Notes: a model not told the origin generated them from the sequence alone. A DNA stretch of 64,000 nt from JBFWRK01 sp050248955 (GCA_050248955.1 JBFWRK010000018.1:1-64000); one strand, 5' to 3'; positions 52,410 to 62,009 are shown, numbered from the stretch's first letter. Translations and numbers: made by a program.

Positions 52410-53411
52410 ATGGGACGACGAGCGCTGGCGGTGCTGGTCGCGACCGCGGCTGCCGGCAGCGTGCTCGGAGGCTGTGGTGACGACGAGGTCGGCGCGACGG
52501 CCGCCGGCGGCCGCGTGCAGATCGTCACGACGGTCGCCCCGATCACGAGCATCGTGGCGAACATCGTCGGCGACCGGGCGGACGTCGAGGGCATCGTCCC
52601 GGAGGGCACGAACTCGCACACGTTCGAGCCCGAGCCGAGCGTCGCGGAGCTGCTGTCGACGGCCGACGTGGTGTACATCAACGGGCTCGTCCTCGAGGAA
52701 CCGACCAAGGATCTCGCCTTGGCGCATCTCCGGGACGGCGCGGCGCTCGTCGAGCTCGGCACGCTTGCGATCCCCAAGAGCGAGCACATCTACGACTTCT
52801 CGTTCCCCGAGGGAGACGGCAAGCCGAACCCTCATCTCTGGACGGACCCCACGCTCGCGCGGCGGTACGCCGAGATCGTCAAGGACGACATGTCAGCGCG
52901 GGACCCGGACAACGCCGGCTACTACGCCGCCAACTACGCCGCGTTCTCCGACCTCGTCGACGAGCTCGACGCTGCGATGCGCGCTTCCTTCGCCACGATC
53001 CCGAAGCGGGAGCTGCTCACCTACCACGACGCGTACGCCTACTTCGCGAGGACGTACGACTGGAAGGTGATCGGCGCGATCCAGGTCTCGGACTTCGAGG
53101 ATCCGACGCCGGCGGAGGTCGCCGATCTCATCGAGCAGGTCGAGGCCGAAGGCGTACCGGCGATCTTCGGTTCGGAGGTGTTCCCCAGCCCGGTGCTCGA
53201 GCTGATCGGCAAGGAGACCGGCGTCGCCTACGTCGACGAGCTGCGCGACGACGACCTGCCCGGCGCTCCCGGCGACGTCGAGCACTCGTGGCTCGGCCTC
53301 ATGCGCTTCGACTACGTCACCATGACCGAGGCTCTCGGCGGTGACGCCACGGCGCTGAAGAGTGTCGAGCTGCGCAACGTCGCGCCCGACGAAGCAACGT
53401 ACCCGCAATGA
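52410..53411 (+). CDS. znuA: metal ABC transporter substrate-binding lipoprotein (ZnuA-like)
   Basis: A 333-residue lipoprotein (lipobox LGGC) of the cluster A-I zinc/manganese binding proteins. Metal ligands lie in EGTNSHTFEPEPSV, GKPNPHLWTDP, LLTYHDAYAYFARTY and an acidic residue in GVAYVDELRDDDLPG. The His-rich loop typical of some ZnuA is missing, so zinc versus manganese is open; the Fur/Zur neighbour favours zinc. Promoter is leaderless with TATCAT 6 nt before ATG 52410. Overlaps znuC by 4 bases. Confidence 0.9.
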   Translation: MGRRALAVLVATAAAGSVLGGCGDDEVGATAAGGRVQIVTTVAPITSIVANIVGDRADVEGIVPEGTNSHTFEPEPSVAELLSTADVVYINGLVLEEPTKDLALAHLRDGAALVELGTLAIPKSEHIYDFSFPEGDGKPNPHLWTDPTLARRYAEIVKDDMSARDPDNAGYYAANYAAFSDLVDELDAAMRASFATIPKRELLTYHDAYAYFARTYDWKVIGAIQVSDFEDPTPAEVADLIEQVEAEGVPAIFGSEVFPSPVLELIGKETGVAYVDELRDDDLPGAPGDVEHSWLGLMRFDYVTMTEALGGDATALKSVELRNVAPDEATYPQ

Positions 53412-54175
53412 TCGCTCCAGCGAGGGAGGAACTGGTCCGGGTGGACCGGGTCACGTGTGCGTACGGCGCCCAGCCGGCGCTGGTCGATGTCGACCTCCGG
53501 GTCACGGCGCGGCAGTTCACCGGGATCGTCGGCCCGTCAGGATCGGGCAAGACGACGTTGTTGCGGGTCCTACTCGGCACGGTGCGCCCGGTCGCCGGCT
53601 CGGTCCACCGTCGTCGCGATCTGCGCGTCGGTTACGTCCCACAGGTCGAGACCGTCAACTGGAGCTTCCCGGTCACCGTGAGCGAGTGCGTGCTGATGGC
53701 CCGAACCCACGGTCGGGTGCTGCCGTGGCGGAGCCGGGCAGAGCGCGCAGAGGTGAGCGAGGTCCTGTCACGACTCGGCATCGAGGAGCTCGCCGACCGG
53801 CACATCCGCGATCTGTCGGGCGGCCAGCAGCAGCGCGTGTTCATCGCCCGCGCGTTGCTCGGCGCACCGCAACTGCTGCTCATGGACGAACCGACGTCCG
53901 GCGTGGACGTGCGCACCCGCCACGAGATCCTCCACCTGCTCGACGAGCTCTACCGCAGCGGACTCGCGATCGTGCTCACCACCCACGACCTCAACGGCAT
54001 GGCTGCGCACCTCCCCCACCTCATCTGCCTCAATCGCGAGGTGCTCGGCCAAGGAGCGCCGCGCGCGGTGCTCACCTCCGACATCCTGGAGCGCACGTAC
54101 GGGGCGAAGATGGAGGTGCTCCAACACGCGGGCATGCCGATCGTCCTCGATCACTACCTCGCGGCCGGTGCCTGA
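53408..54175 (+). CDS. znuC: metal ABC transporter ATP-binding protein (ZnuC-like)
   Basis: A 255-residue ABC ATPase: Walker A GPSGSGKTT (42-50), Q-loop in VGYVPQVETVNW, signature LSGGQ (136-140), Walker B LLLMDEP (D160), and the switch His in TTHDLNG. The VPQ-x-x-x-VNWSFP form matches the metal-uptake subfamily. Starts at ATG 53408 inside the znuA stop (ATGA) and overlaps znuB by 8 bases, so the three subunits are made together. Confidence 0.95.
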   Translation: MIAPAREELVRVDRVTCAYGAQPALVDVDLRVTARQFTGIVGPSGSGKTTLLRVLLGTVRPVAGSVHRRRDLRVGYVPQVETVNWSFPVTVSECVLMARTHGRVLPWRSRAERAEVSEVLSRLGIEELADRHIRDLSGGQQQRVFIARALLGAPQLLLMDEPTSGVDVRTRHEILHLLDELYRSGLAIVLTTHDLNGMAAHLPHLICLNREVLGQGAPRAVLTSDILERTYGAKMEVLQHAGMPIVLDHYLAAGA

Positions 54176-55019
54176 GGTGGACGACCTGCTGCGGCCGTTC
54201 GAGTTCGAGTTCTTCCGCAACGGCCTGATCGTGGCCACGTTCGCCGGCGCGCTGTGCGGGCTCGTCGGCGTGTACGTCGTGCTCAAGGGGATGAGCTACA
54301 TCGGCCACGGGTTGTCCCACGCGATCTTCGGCGGCTTCGCCGCGAGTGCGCTGCTCGGCGTGAACTTCGCGCTCGGTGCCGGCGTCTGGGGAGTCGCGTC
54401 GGCGCTGATGATCAACGGCGTCACGCGCCGCCGAGTGATCGGCGCCGACGCTGCGATCGGTGTCGTGACGACGGCCTCCTTCGCGCTCGGACTCGCGCTG
54501 TTCGCGGTCTTCGGCCGCCGCGGCCGCAACTTCGATGCTGCCCTGTTCGGCAGCATCCTGGGCGTCTCCCGCGCCGACGTGTGGGCCGTCATCGGCGTCA
54601 CGCTGCTCGTCGCCGGGGTCGTGTTCTTCGGATACCGACGGTTGCTCTTCACGACGTTCGACCCGGAGGTGGCCGAAGCCTCCGGCGTCCACACCGCGCG
54701 CGTCGACGCCGTCTTGATGTTCGTGCTGGCCACGTCGATCCTCGCCACCATGCAGATCCTCGGCGTGACGCTCATCGCCGCCACCCTCGTGATCCCGGCG
54801 ACGGTCGCCCGCATGCTCACGAACTCGTTCAGCCGCATGCTCTTCCTGGCGACAGGCATCGGCGCGTCGACGGGCTTCCTCGGCATGAACCTCAGCTACC
54901 ACCTCGACATCCAGTCCGGGCCGACGATCGTGCTTGTCGGCGCGACGTTGTTCGCCGCCGTCTTCCTCGCCACCGGCACCCGCGGCCTCCGCCGCGTCGG
55001 CTCGTCCGTCAGCGGGTGA
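54168..55019 (+). CDS. znuB: metal ABC transporter permease (ZnuB-like)
   Basis: A 283-residue permease with about eight membrane spans: FAGALCGLVGVYVVLKGMSY, IGHGLSHAIFGGFAASALLG, SFALGLALFAVF, ILGVTLIAATLVIPATVARM and LVGATLFAAVFLATGTRGLR. The GLSHA stretch is the family mark. GTG 54168 overlaps znuC. Its 3' end overlaps the convergent hrpA gene by 11 bases. Confidence 0.95.
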   Translation: MPEVDDLLRPFEFEFFRNGLIVATFAGALCGLVGVYVVLKGMSYIGHGLSHAIFGGFAASALLGVNFALGAGVWGVASALMINGVTRRRVIGADAAIGVVTTASFALGLALFAVFGRRGRNFDAALFGSILGVSRADVWAVIGVTLLVAGVVFFGYRRLLFTTFDPEVAEASGVHTARVDAVLMFVLATSILATMQILGVTLIAATLVIPATVARMLTNSFSRMLFLATGIGASTGFLGMNLSYHLDIQSGPTIVLVGATLFAAVFLATGTRGLRRVGSSVSG

Positions 55020-58000
55020 GCTCCGCTTCCACGCGCCCGAGCTCACGTGTGATCCGCGGGACGCTGACCGGACCGGACGTGCCGAGCACCTGGGCGAACA
55101 GGCTCACCCTGAGCTCCTCGATCATCCAACCGATGTCGACGACCTCGCTCGTCACGCGGCTCGGCGGCAGGACGCTCAGCAGCTGCTGGTAGCGCTGCTC
55201 GAGCGCGTGCACCTCGTCCATCCGCTGTCGATCGCGCACGGTGTCGCCTGCGACCCGCTCCATGCGACGGTCGATGGCTCGCACGTACCGGAGCACATCG
55301 TCGAGCCGGCTAACGCCCGACGCCGTGACGAAGCCCGGCCGCACCAGCCTGGCGAGCTGCGCGCGCACATCGGCGACAGCGGGCTGCAGCGCGGGCGCGA
55401 CGAGCCGGTCGAGCCGGCCTTCCGCCGCTGCCGCGGCGACGACGACCCGACCGGCTGCCACCATCGCATCAGCGGCGATGTCGGCGAGATCGGACCGGGC
55501 GCGCTCGCGCAGCGCGAGGAACCCTGCCTCGTCCCACGGCACCGAGCCGTGCTCGTCGATCACACGATCGGCGGCGGCGATCGTGCAGTCGTCGGCGAGA
55601 CCCGCGATCGTGATCCCCGCGCGCCGACCGATGGCGAGCCGCACCTCGTTCGAGACGTGGCGCTCGATCGCCTTTCGGCCGACCGGCACCGCGAGCAGCA
55701 GCAACCTGCGCACACCGGTGCGCATCACCCGCTCCTGGATCGCCGGGTTCGTCAGCACACGGATCGACACGCTGTCACCGTCGTCGAGCAGCGCTGGGTG
55801 ACCACGCACGAGGTGGCCGTTGCGAGTCGCCTCGACGAGGCGCGGCAACGTGCCGAGGTCCCACGTGCGGATGCCCGTGCGCTCGATGTCCTTCGCGGTG
55901 TCCGCGATGGCGGCACGGGTCCGGCTGCTGAACCGGGCGCGGAGCTCATCGAGATCCTTGCCGAGCGCGACAGCACGTCCGTCGGCGTCCTCGACGGCGA
56001 ACGACACGCGGAGGTGATCGGGCACGCGACCGATGTCGAACGCGCTCGGCGGGATCCGCTCGCCGGCGAGCTCGGACAGGACCCGCGCGAGCTCGCCGGT
56101 CAGCGCTCCGCCCGCCGGATCGATCCGTTCGAACGCCTCGCGGGCGCGTTCGGCGATCGGGATCAGCAGCCGCCGGTACTGCTTCGGCAGTGACCGGACG
56201 AGCGCGCCGACGAGCTCCTCCCGGAAACCCGGCACCTGCCAGTCGAACCCCTCGTCCGTCACCCGGTTCAGCACTGCCAGCGGAACGTGCACGCTGACGC
56301 CGTCGCCCGGTTCGCCGGGCTCGAACGTGTACGTGACCGGGAGCTCCAGGTCGTCCTGCCGCCACGTGTCCGGGTAGTCGCTCCCGTGGAGCCCCGCTCC
56401 CCCGTCGGCGAGCACGTCCATCGTCAGGTGCATGAGCTCGGGACGCTTCGCCCGCTCGCGCTTCCACCACTGGTCGAAGTGCCGGCCGGACACGACGTCG
56501 GGACCGACGCGCCGGTCGTAGAACGCGAACACCGTGTCGTCGTCGAGCAGGTGCTCGCGCCGCCGGACGCGGTCCTCGAGCGCACGGACGTCCTCCATGA
56601 ACCGGCGGTTCTCGGCGAGGAACGCGTGCTCGGCGGGCCAGTCGCCCTCGACGAGGGCGTGTCGGATGAACATCTCGCGCGCCCCGGCACGATCGACACG
56701 GTCGTAGCCCACCTGACGCCCGGCGACGATCGGCAGTCCGAACAGCGCGACCCGCTCCACCGTCACGGCGGCACCGCGGCGGGCATCCCACCGCGGCTCG
56801 GCGTAGGAGCGCGTCGCGAGGTGGCTGCCGAGGCGTTCCGCCCACTCGGGCTGCACGCTCGCCGCGACCCGCCCCCACAGTCGGTTCGTCTCGACCAGCT
56901 CCGCCGCCATCACCCAGCGAGGCGGCTTCTTCGCGAGCGACGACCCCGGCGCGATGGCGAACTTCGCACCACGCGCGCCGCGGAACTCGCGCGTCGTGCC
57001 GTCGCGCATGCCGAGGTGCGAGAGCAGGCCGGCGAGCAGCGACTGGTGCACGCGATCGGGATGCCCGGCATCGGCGCCCGCTCTGATCCCGAGGCTGCCG
57101 GACACCTGCCGCAGCTGGCTGTAGAGGTCCTGCCACTCGCGCACGCGCAGGTAGTTCAGGTACTCCGCGCGGCAGAGCTTGCGGAACTGGCTCGACGACA
57201 ACGCCTTCTGCTGCTCGCGCAGGTGATCCCACAACCGCACGTAGGCGAGGAAGTCCGAGCCCTCGACCTCGAACCGCCGGTGAGCCTCGGTCGCCGCCTG
57301 CTGCGCGGTGGCCGGCCGCTCGCGCGGATCCTGGATCGACAGTGCGGCGGCGATCACCATGACCTCGCGGACGCAGCCGTTGCGGTCCGCCTCGAGCACC
57401 ATCCGGGCGAGACGCGGATCGACGGGGATCTGCGCGAGCCGGCGGCCGAGCGGGGTCAACTTCCGGCGGTTGTCGGGTGCGTCGGGATCGAGGGCACCGA
57501 GCTCCACGAGGAGGGCGACACCGTCGCGCACCGACCGGGGATCGGGTGGGTCGAGGAACGGGAACGCGCTCACGTCGCCGAGCCCGAGCGCGGTCATCTG
57601 CAGGATGACCGAAGCGAGGTTCGTGCGCAGGATCTCCGGTTCGGTGAACTCGGGCCGCGCGACGAGGTCCGCTTCGCCGTACAGCCTGATGCAGATGCCT
57701 GGAGCGACGCGCCCGCAGCGACCCGCGCGCTGGTTCGCCGATGCCTGCGAGATCGGCTCGATCGGCAGTCGCTGCACCTTGAGGCGATGGCTGTAGCGCG
57801 AGATGCGTGCTGCGCCGGCGTCGACGACGTAGCGCACTCCGGGCACCGTCAACGACGTCTCCGCGACGTTGGTGGCGAGCACGATCCGGCGACCGGTGTG
57901 CGGCCGGAAGATCCGGTGCTGCTCGGCGGCCGACAGCCGGGCGTACAGCGGGAGCACCTCGGTGTTCCGGCGGTCGAGTCGGCGCAGCGCGTCGGCGGTG

Positions 58001-58779
58001 TCGTGGATCTCCCGCTCGCCGCTGAGGAACACCAGAACGTCGCCAGGACCCTCGGCGCTCAGCTCGTCGATCGCGTCGGCCACCGCCTGCACCTGGTCGC
58101 GGTCGTCGCCAGGATCGTCCCCGAACGGTCGGTAGCGCACTTCGACCGGGTAGGTCCGCCCGGTCACCTCGATCACCGGCGCATCCTCGAAGTGCTCGGC
58201 GAAGCGGGCGGTGTCGATCGTCGCCGACGTCACGATCACCTTGAGGTCGGGCCGTCTCGGCAGCAGCTGCTTCAGGTAGCCGAGCAGGAAGTCGACGTTG
58301 AGGCTGCGCTCGTGGGCCTCGTCGATGATCAACGTGTCGTAGCGCCGGAGCCGACGATCGTGCTGGATCTCGGCGAGGAGGATGCCATCCGTCATCACCT
58401 TGACGAGCGTCGCGTCGCTGACGCGATCGGTGAAGCGCACCGTGTAGCCGACCGTCGCGCCGAGCTCGGTGCCGAGCTCCTCGGCGACGCGTTCGGCGAT
58501 GGTGCGCGCCGCCACGCGCCGCGGCTGCGTGTGGCCGATGAGGCCGACGACACCGCGGCCGAGCTCGAGGCAGAGCTTCGGGAGCTGGGTGCTCTTCCCG
58601 GAGCCGGTCTCGCCGGCGACGATCACGACCTGGTGGTCGCGGATCGCCTCGAGCAGGTCGTCGCGGCGGTCCGTGATCGGCAGCGAGGCCGGGTAGGTGA
58701 TCGACGGGACGGAGGCGCGGCGGCGCTCGATGCGCGCTTCGGCAGGCGTGAGGGGCGGAGGTGGTTCGGGTTCTGGCAC
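55009..58779 (-). CDS. hrpA: ATP-dependent RNA helicase HrpA
   Basis: A 1256-residue DEAH-box helicase, close to the usual 1300. Walker A is GETGSGKST (56-64), DEAH at 153-156 in TLIIDEAHERS, then SATIDTARFAEHFED and the C-domain QRAGRCGRVAPGICIRLY. OB-fold and DUF3418-type parts follow, as in HrpA. It resolves RNA structures and rescues stalled ribosomes in other bacteria. Start is uncertain because the frame stays open to 59094 through the YbaK gene; GTG 58779 gives the best N-terminus. Tail-to-tail overlap of 11 bases with znuB. Confidence 0.93.
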   Translation of the reverse strand: MPEPEPPPPLTPAEARIERRRASVPSITYPASLPITDRRDDLLEAIRDHQVVIVAGETGSGKSTQLPKLCLELGRGVVGLIGHTQPRRVAARTIAERVAEELGTELGATVGYTVRFTDRVSDATLVKVMTDGILLAEIQHDRRLRRYDTLIIDEAHERSLNVDFLLGYLKQLLPRRPDLKVIVTSATIDTARFAEHFEDAPVIEVTGRTYPVEVRYRPFGDDPGDDRDQVQAVADAIDELSAEGPGDVLVFLSGEREIHDTADALRRLDRRNTEVLPLYARLSAAEQHRIFRPHTGRRIVLATNVAETSLTVPGVRYVVDAGAARISRYSHRLKVQRLPIEPISQASANQRAGRCGRVAPGICIRLYGEADLVARPEFTEPEILRTNLASVILQMTALGLGDVSAFPFLDPPDPRSVRDGVALLVELGALDPDAPDNRRKLTPLGRRLAQIPVDPRLARMVLEADRNGCVREVMVIAAALSIQDPRERPATAQQAATEAHRRFEVEGSDFLAYVRLWDHLREQQKALSSSQFRKLCRAEYLNYLRVREWQDLYSQLRQVSGSLGIRAGADAGHPDRVHQSLLAGLLSHLGMRDGTTREFRGARGAKFAIAPGSSLAKKPPRWVMAAELVETNRLWGRVAASVQPEWAERLGSHLATRSYAEPRWDARRGAAVTVERVALFGLPIVAGRQVGYDRVDRAGAREMFIRHALVEGDWPAEHAFLAENRRFMEDVRALEDRVRRREHLLDDDTVFAFYDRRVGPDVVSGRHFDQWWKRERAKRPELMHLTMDVLADGGAGLHGSDYPDTWRQDDLELPVTYTFEPGEPGDGVSVHVPLAVLNRVTDEGFDWQVPGFREELVGALVRSLPKQYRRLLIPIAERAREAFERIDPAGGALTGELARVLSELAGERIPPSAFDIGRVPDHLRVSFAVEDADGRAVALGKDLDELRARFSSRTRAAIADTAKDIERTGIRTWDLGTLPRLVEATRNGHLVRGHPALLDDGDSVSIRVLTNPAIQERVMRTGVRRLLLLAVPVGRKAIERHVSNEVRLAIGRRAGITIAGLADDCTIAAADRVIDEHGSVPWDEAGFLALRERARSDLADIAADAMVAAGRVVVAAAAAEGRLDRLVAPALQPAVADVRAQLARLVRPGFVTASGVSRLDDVLRYVRAIDRRMERVAGDTVRDRQRMDEVHALEQRYQQLLSVLPPSRVTSEVVDIGWMIEELRVSLFAQVLGTSGPVSVPRITRELGRVEAELTR

Positions 58780-58881
58780 GGTCGTGATGCCCGGAAGGCC
58801 AGTTGCAGACAACTGGAACGGGGCGATCAGCTTGCCAGCAGGAGCCCCGCGGCCGGGCACCTGTTCGGGCAAGCTCGCGGC

Positions 58882-59373
58882 ATGGAGGATGAGGAACTGG
58901 AAGCGCGAGTACGAGGCGCGCTCGACGAACGGGGCATGGCGTACCGCGTTCTCGACTGCGATCCGGCGTATGCGGACACGGCTGCGTTCTGCGAGCACTG
59001 CGGCGTGGCGCCGGAGCACTCGGCGAACTGCATCGTCGTGGTCGGCAAGGGCGCCGAACGACGCTACGCGGTGTGCCTCGTGCTCGCCGTCCACCGTCTC
59101 GACGTGAACGGGATGGTGCGCCGCCGGTTGGGTGCGAAGAAGGCGAGCTTCGCGACGCCCGACGAGACGATCGAGCAGACGGGCGGGATGCAGATCGGAG
59201 GTGTCACGCCGTTCGGGCTGCCGTCGGGATCGCCGATCTGGGTCGACGCGCAGGTCATGGAACCGGACGAGATCATCGTCGGCGGCGGCAGCCGGGCGTG
59301 CAAGATCGTCGTCACGCCCGAGGTGCTCGCATCGATGCCGGGGGTCGAGGTCGTCGAGGGACTCGCCCGCTGA
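58882..59373 (+). CDS. YbaK/EbsC-type aminoacyl-tRNA deacylase
   Basis: A 163-residue YbaK/ProX-like domain protein that hydrolyses wrongly charged tRNA. ANCIVVVGKGAERRYAVCLV is the start of the fold with its conserved lysine, then RLGAKKASFATPDETIEQTG, GMQIGGVTPFGLPSGSPIWV and DEIIVGGGSRACKIVVTPEV. The GGVTPFGLP motif is diagnostic. The extra N-terminal 40 residues contain a CEHCG pair. ATG 58882, divergent from hrpA. Which tRNA it edits is not clear. Confidence 0.88.
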   Translation: MEDEELEARVRGALDERGMAYRVLDCDPAYADTAAFCEHCGVAPEHSANCIVVVGKGAERRYAVCLVLAVHRLDVNGMVRRRLGAKKASFATPDETIEQTGGMQIGGVTPFGLPSGSPIWVDAQVMEPDEIIVGGGSRACKIVVTPEVLASMPGVEVVEGLAR

Positions 59374-59389
59374 CGCGCAACGGACCCAC

Positions 59390-59415
59390 CCGGTCGCGCA
59401 CCGTCGCGCGACCGG
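59390..59415. terminator. hairpin between convergent genes
   Basis: CCGGTCGCGC, loop of 6, GCGCGACCGG: a perfect 10-bp stem between the YbaK-type and fasciclin genes. No U-run. Confidence 0.6.
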
Positions 59416-59446
59416 AAGGGCCCGGAGCTGATCGAGACCGGCGTGG

Positions 59447-60205
59447 TCAGCCGCTCGATGGGAGCATCACGCTGTCGATGAGGAAGACCGTGGCGTTCGC
59501 CGTCTGGATGTCGGGGACGAGCACCTTCGCCTGACCGCCGCCGACCATGATCGTGTCGCCGTCGACCTCGATCGGCAGCATCGCTCCGGTGAACGTCTCG
59601 AGCTCCGTGACCCCGGCGAGGTCCTCGGACGAGAGCCGCTCGCCTGCGACCACGTGGAAACCGAGCACCTCGGTGAGCAGGCCGCTCGGATCGGCGAGGG
59701 CGGCGTCGAGCGTGGCCGGGTCGAGCTGCGCGAACGCGCAGTCGGTCGGCGCGAACACGGTCAGCGCCCCTGCGCCGTTCAGGGTGTCACCGAGACCGGC
59801 GGCGCCGACCGCCGCGACGAGCGTCGTCAGCACGGGGTTGTTCGACGCCGCGGTGGCGACCGGATCGTCGGTCATGCCCTCGAGCGTGCCCTCGGAGTCG
59901 CCGCCCTGGACGGCGGCAACGAGCCCGTCGGGGTCGCAGATCTCGGACGATGCCATCGCCGTCGAGCCCATCGCGTCCGTCGCGTCCGTCGAGCCCGTCG
60001 CGTCCGTCGCGTCCGTCGAGCCCATCGCGTCCGTCGAGTCCATCGAGTCGGCGGCGGTCGTGTCTGGGGCCATCGTGGCCGCGGGTGCATCGGACGCTGA
60101 CGGCTGGGCGGCCGTGTTGGCGTCGGCATCGTCGCCGCAGGCCGCGGCGAGCAGCGAGAGCGCGGCGACGGCAACGACGCCTCGGAAGGTACGAGTTGAC
60201 TTCAT
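59447..60205 (-). CDS. fasciclin (FAS1) domain lipoprotein with Ser-Thr-Asp-Ala repeats
   Basis: A 252-residue exported lipoprotein: signal MKSTRTFRGVVAVAALSLLA with AAC lipobox, then about 60 residues of tether including repeats such as GSTDATDATGSTDATDAMG, from a DNA repeat at about 59955-60050. The FAS1 domain follows (NNPVLTTLVAAVGAAGLGDT, GALTVFAPTDCAFAQLDPAT, GFHVVAGERLSSEDLAG, ATVFLIDSVMLP). FAS1 proteins mediate adhesion or bind matrix; the secreted mycobacterial MPT70/83 are of this family. ATG 60205 overlaps the stop of the molybdopterin oxidoreductase gene. Confidence 0.9.
   Translation of the reverse strand: MKSTRTFRGVVAVAALSLLAAACGDDADANTAAQPSASDAPAATMAPDTTAADSMDSTDAMGSTDATDATGSTDATDAMGSTAMASSEICDPDGLVAAVQGGDSEGTLEGMTDDPVATAASNNPVLTTLVAAVGAAGLGDTLNGAGALTVFAPTDCAFAQLDPATLDAALADPSGLLTEVLGFHVVAGERLSSEDLAGVTELETFTGAMLPIEVDGDTIMVGGGQAKVLVPDIQTANATVFLIDSVMLPSSG
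59955..60050. repeat. coding minisatellite in the fasciclin gene
   Basis: Repeats of CGTCGCGTCCGTCGAGCCC-like 6- to 18-base units, encoding Ser-Thr-Asp-Ala blocks. Confidence 0.75.
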
Positions 60206-61833
60206 GGTGCTGTCCTTTGGTTGGTTGATGGGTTGGGGAGAACGTCGACGAAGATGGACATCCAGCCACTGGCGCCGTTCGGGAACGGCTCGGCGCGCTG
60301 GTCCGTCTGGAGCGAGCCGGTGCCGTCGGTGGCGCGCACGGTGATGCGATGGCGGCCGGGGGTCGCGTTCCACGGGAACGACCACTGTCGCCACGTGTGG
60401 GTGTTGAGCTCGTCGGCGAGTTGTGCAACGGCGAAGTCATCGCCGTCGATCGCGACCTCGACCTTCGAGATGCCACGGGTCTGCGCCCATGCCACGCCGC
60501 CGATCACGTTCGTCCCGGGCTCCAGCGTGGCAAGGGTCCGCGGGGTGTCGATCCGGGCCATCGTCTTGATCGGGGCCCGCTCGTCCCACCCCCGACGGAC
60601 CCAGTACTGGTCGAAGGCGTCGAACGTCGTGAGCTCGATCTCGGTCAGCCACTTCGTTGCGGAGACGTAGCCGTAGAGCCCCGAGACGCTGAGTCGCGCC
60701 GGGAAGCCGTGCTGCAGCGGCAGTGGATCGCCGTTCATGCCGAACGCGACGAGCGCCGGCCGGCCGTCGAGCGACTCGAGCGGGAAGCCGCACGTGTAGC
60801 CGTCGACGGAGCGGCCCACCACCTGGGTGGCCCCGGCCTGCACGCCGGCCTCGGCGAGCAGGCCACCGAGCGGGACGCCGAGCCAGCGGGCAGTGCCGAG
60901 CAGGTCGCCGCCGACGGTGTTCGACACGCAGGTGAGCGTGATGTCGTCCTCGACGACGTCCCGGGCGAGGAGGTCGTCGAACGAGAGCCGCAGCTCGCGA
61001 TCGACCAAGCCGTGGATCCGCAGCTGCCACCCCTCGGCGCGGACCTGTGGCACGGTGAGCGCGGTGTCCACGCGGTAGAAGCGATCGTTCGGCGTGAAGA
61101 ACGGGCTCACGCCGGGGTCCCCCGTCGCCACGGCGGCCGGCGGCAGCCGGTTGCGTGCGATCGGCAACCTCACCGCGGCGCGTGAGGCGGCGGCGCTGAA
61201 CCTCGTCCGCAACGCCCGTCCGCCGCCGGCGAGAGCTGCGGCGCCCACGGCCAGCCCGGCGGAGGCGAGGAGGAAGCTGCGGCGGCTCCCGGTGCCGGCG
61301 AGCCCGGCCATCGTCGGCTGCACGTCGGACAGCGGGTCGTCGGCCGGCGCCGGCTGCCCGTCGGACAGTGGGACGCCGGCCACTGCGGGTTCGGGCGCGG
61401 CGCGCCCGAACAGGTACCAGAGGCTGCCGACGCCGGCGAGCCCGGCAGCGATGCTCGGCACGATCGCGGTGAGCGGTGCCGACACGGCCTGCTGCGAAGC
61501 CCAGACGCCGACGGCGGCGAACGCCGCGAAGCCGGACCCTGCGAGGCGAACGCGGCGCCGGGCGACGACGCCGAGCACTGCCGCGAACACGACGCTGACA
61601 GCGAGGATGCCGACGACGAGCGCGACCTTGTCGTCCTTGCCGAAGGTCTCGATGGCGAAGTCCTTCACCGCCCGCGGCACACGGTCGATCACCGCTTCGG
61701 CGACGGCGACGACCGGCGACTGCCAGGCGCTTCGGACGCCGCCGACGAGCTCGCCGGCACCGAGCGCGGCCGCGCCAGCTGCAAGCCCACCGGCGGCAGC
61801 GGCCGGCAACGACACAGATGGCTGCGGTCTCAT
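60202..61833 (-). CDS. membrane molybdopterin oxidoreductase, sulfite-oxidase fold
   Basis: A 543-residue protein. The N-terminal 240 residues hold about four membrane spans (VALVVGILAVSVVFAAVLGV, AIVPSIAAGLAGVGSLWYLF and others) and a last span after an RRSF stretch. From about 255 it is a sulfite-oxidase/YedY-type molybdopterin domain: FTPNDRFYRVDTALTVPQVR, the molybdenum-ligand Cys (C302) in ITLTCVSNTVGGDLLGTARW, GYTCGFPLESL and GFPARLSVSGLYGYVSATKW. The end is a dimerisation-like domain. It faces outside by the simplest model. ATG 61833; its stop overlaps the fasciclin gene. Electron partner not seen. Confidence 0.85.
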   Translation of the reverse strand: MRPQPSVSLPAAAAGGLAAGAAALGAGELVGGVRSAWQSPVVAVAEAVIDRVPRAVKDFAIETFGKDDKVALVVGILAVSVVFAAVLGVVARRRVRLAGSGFAAFAAVGVWASQQAVSAPLTAIVPSIAAGLAGVGSLWYLFGRAAPEPAVAGVPLSDGQPAPADDPLSDVQPTMAGLAGTGSRRSFLLASAGLAVGAAALAGGGRALRTRFSAAASRAAVRLPIARNRLPPAAVATGDPGVSPFFTPNDRFYRVDTALTVPQVRAEGWQLRIHGLVDRELRLSFDDLLARDVVEDDITLTCVSNTVGGDLLGTARWLGVPLGGLLAEAGVQAGATQVVGRSVDGYTCGFPLESLDGRPALVAFGMNGDPLPLQHGFPARLSVSGLYGYVSATKWLTEIELTTFDAFDQYWVRRGWDERAPIKTMARIDTPRTLATLEPGTNVIGGVAWAQTRGISKVEVAIDGDDFAVAQLADELNTHTWRQWSFPWNATPGRHRITVRATDGTGSLQTDQRAEPFPNGASGWMSIFVDVLPNPSTNQRTAP

Positions 61834-61916
61834 GCCTGGGCCTTCGGCACCGTGTGATGACCGGATTCCCGCCGCTCGGGGTCGCATGTCACCCATCCGC
61901 GCCGCATCCGGCGGCG

Positions 61917-62009
61917 ACGCGCCGCCCGCGCCGCTGCGCCGCCCGCGCCGCGCCGCCCGCGCCGCGCCGCCCGCGCCGCCCGTGCTGCTGCGCCGCTCGC
62001 GCCGCCCGT
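61917..62009. repeat. CGCGCCGCC repeat array
   Basis: About 90 bases made of imperfect copies of CGCGCCGCC with CCG and TGC variants; not in frame with any gene. Confidence 0.7.

Noticed and set aside
55009..55019. regulatory antisense overlap of znuB and hrpA
   Set aside because: Only 11 bases; typical of compact genomes and no further sign.
56287..58881. long plus-strand frame through hrpA, joined to the YbaK frame
   Set aside because: Only the part from ATG 58882 on reads as a protein family; the rest mirrors hrpA.
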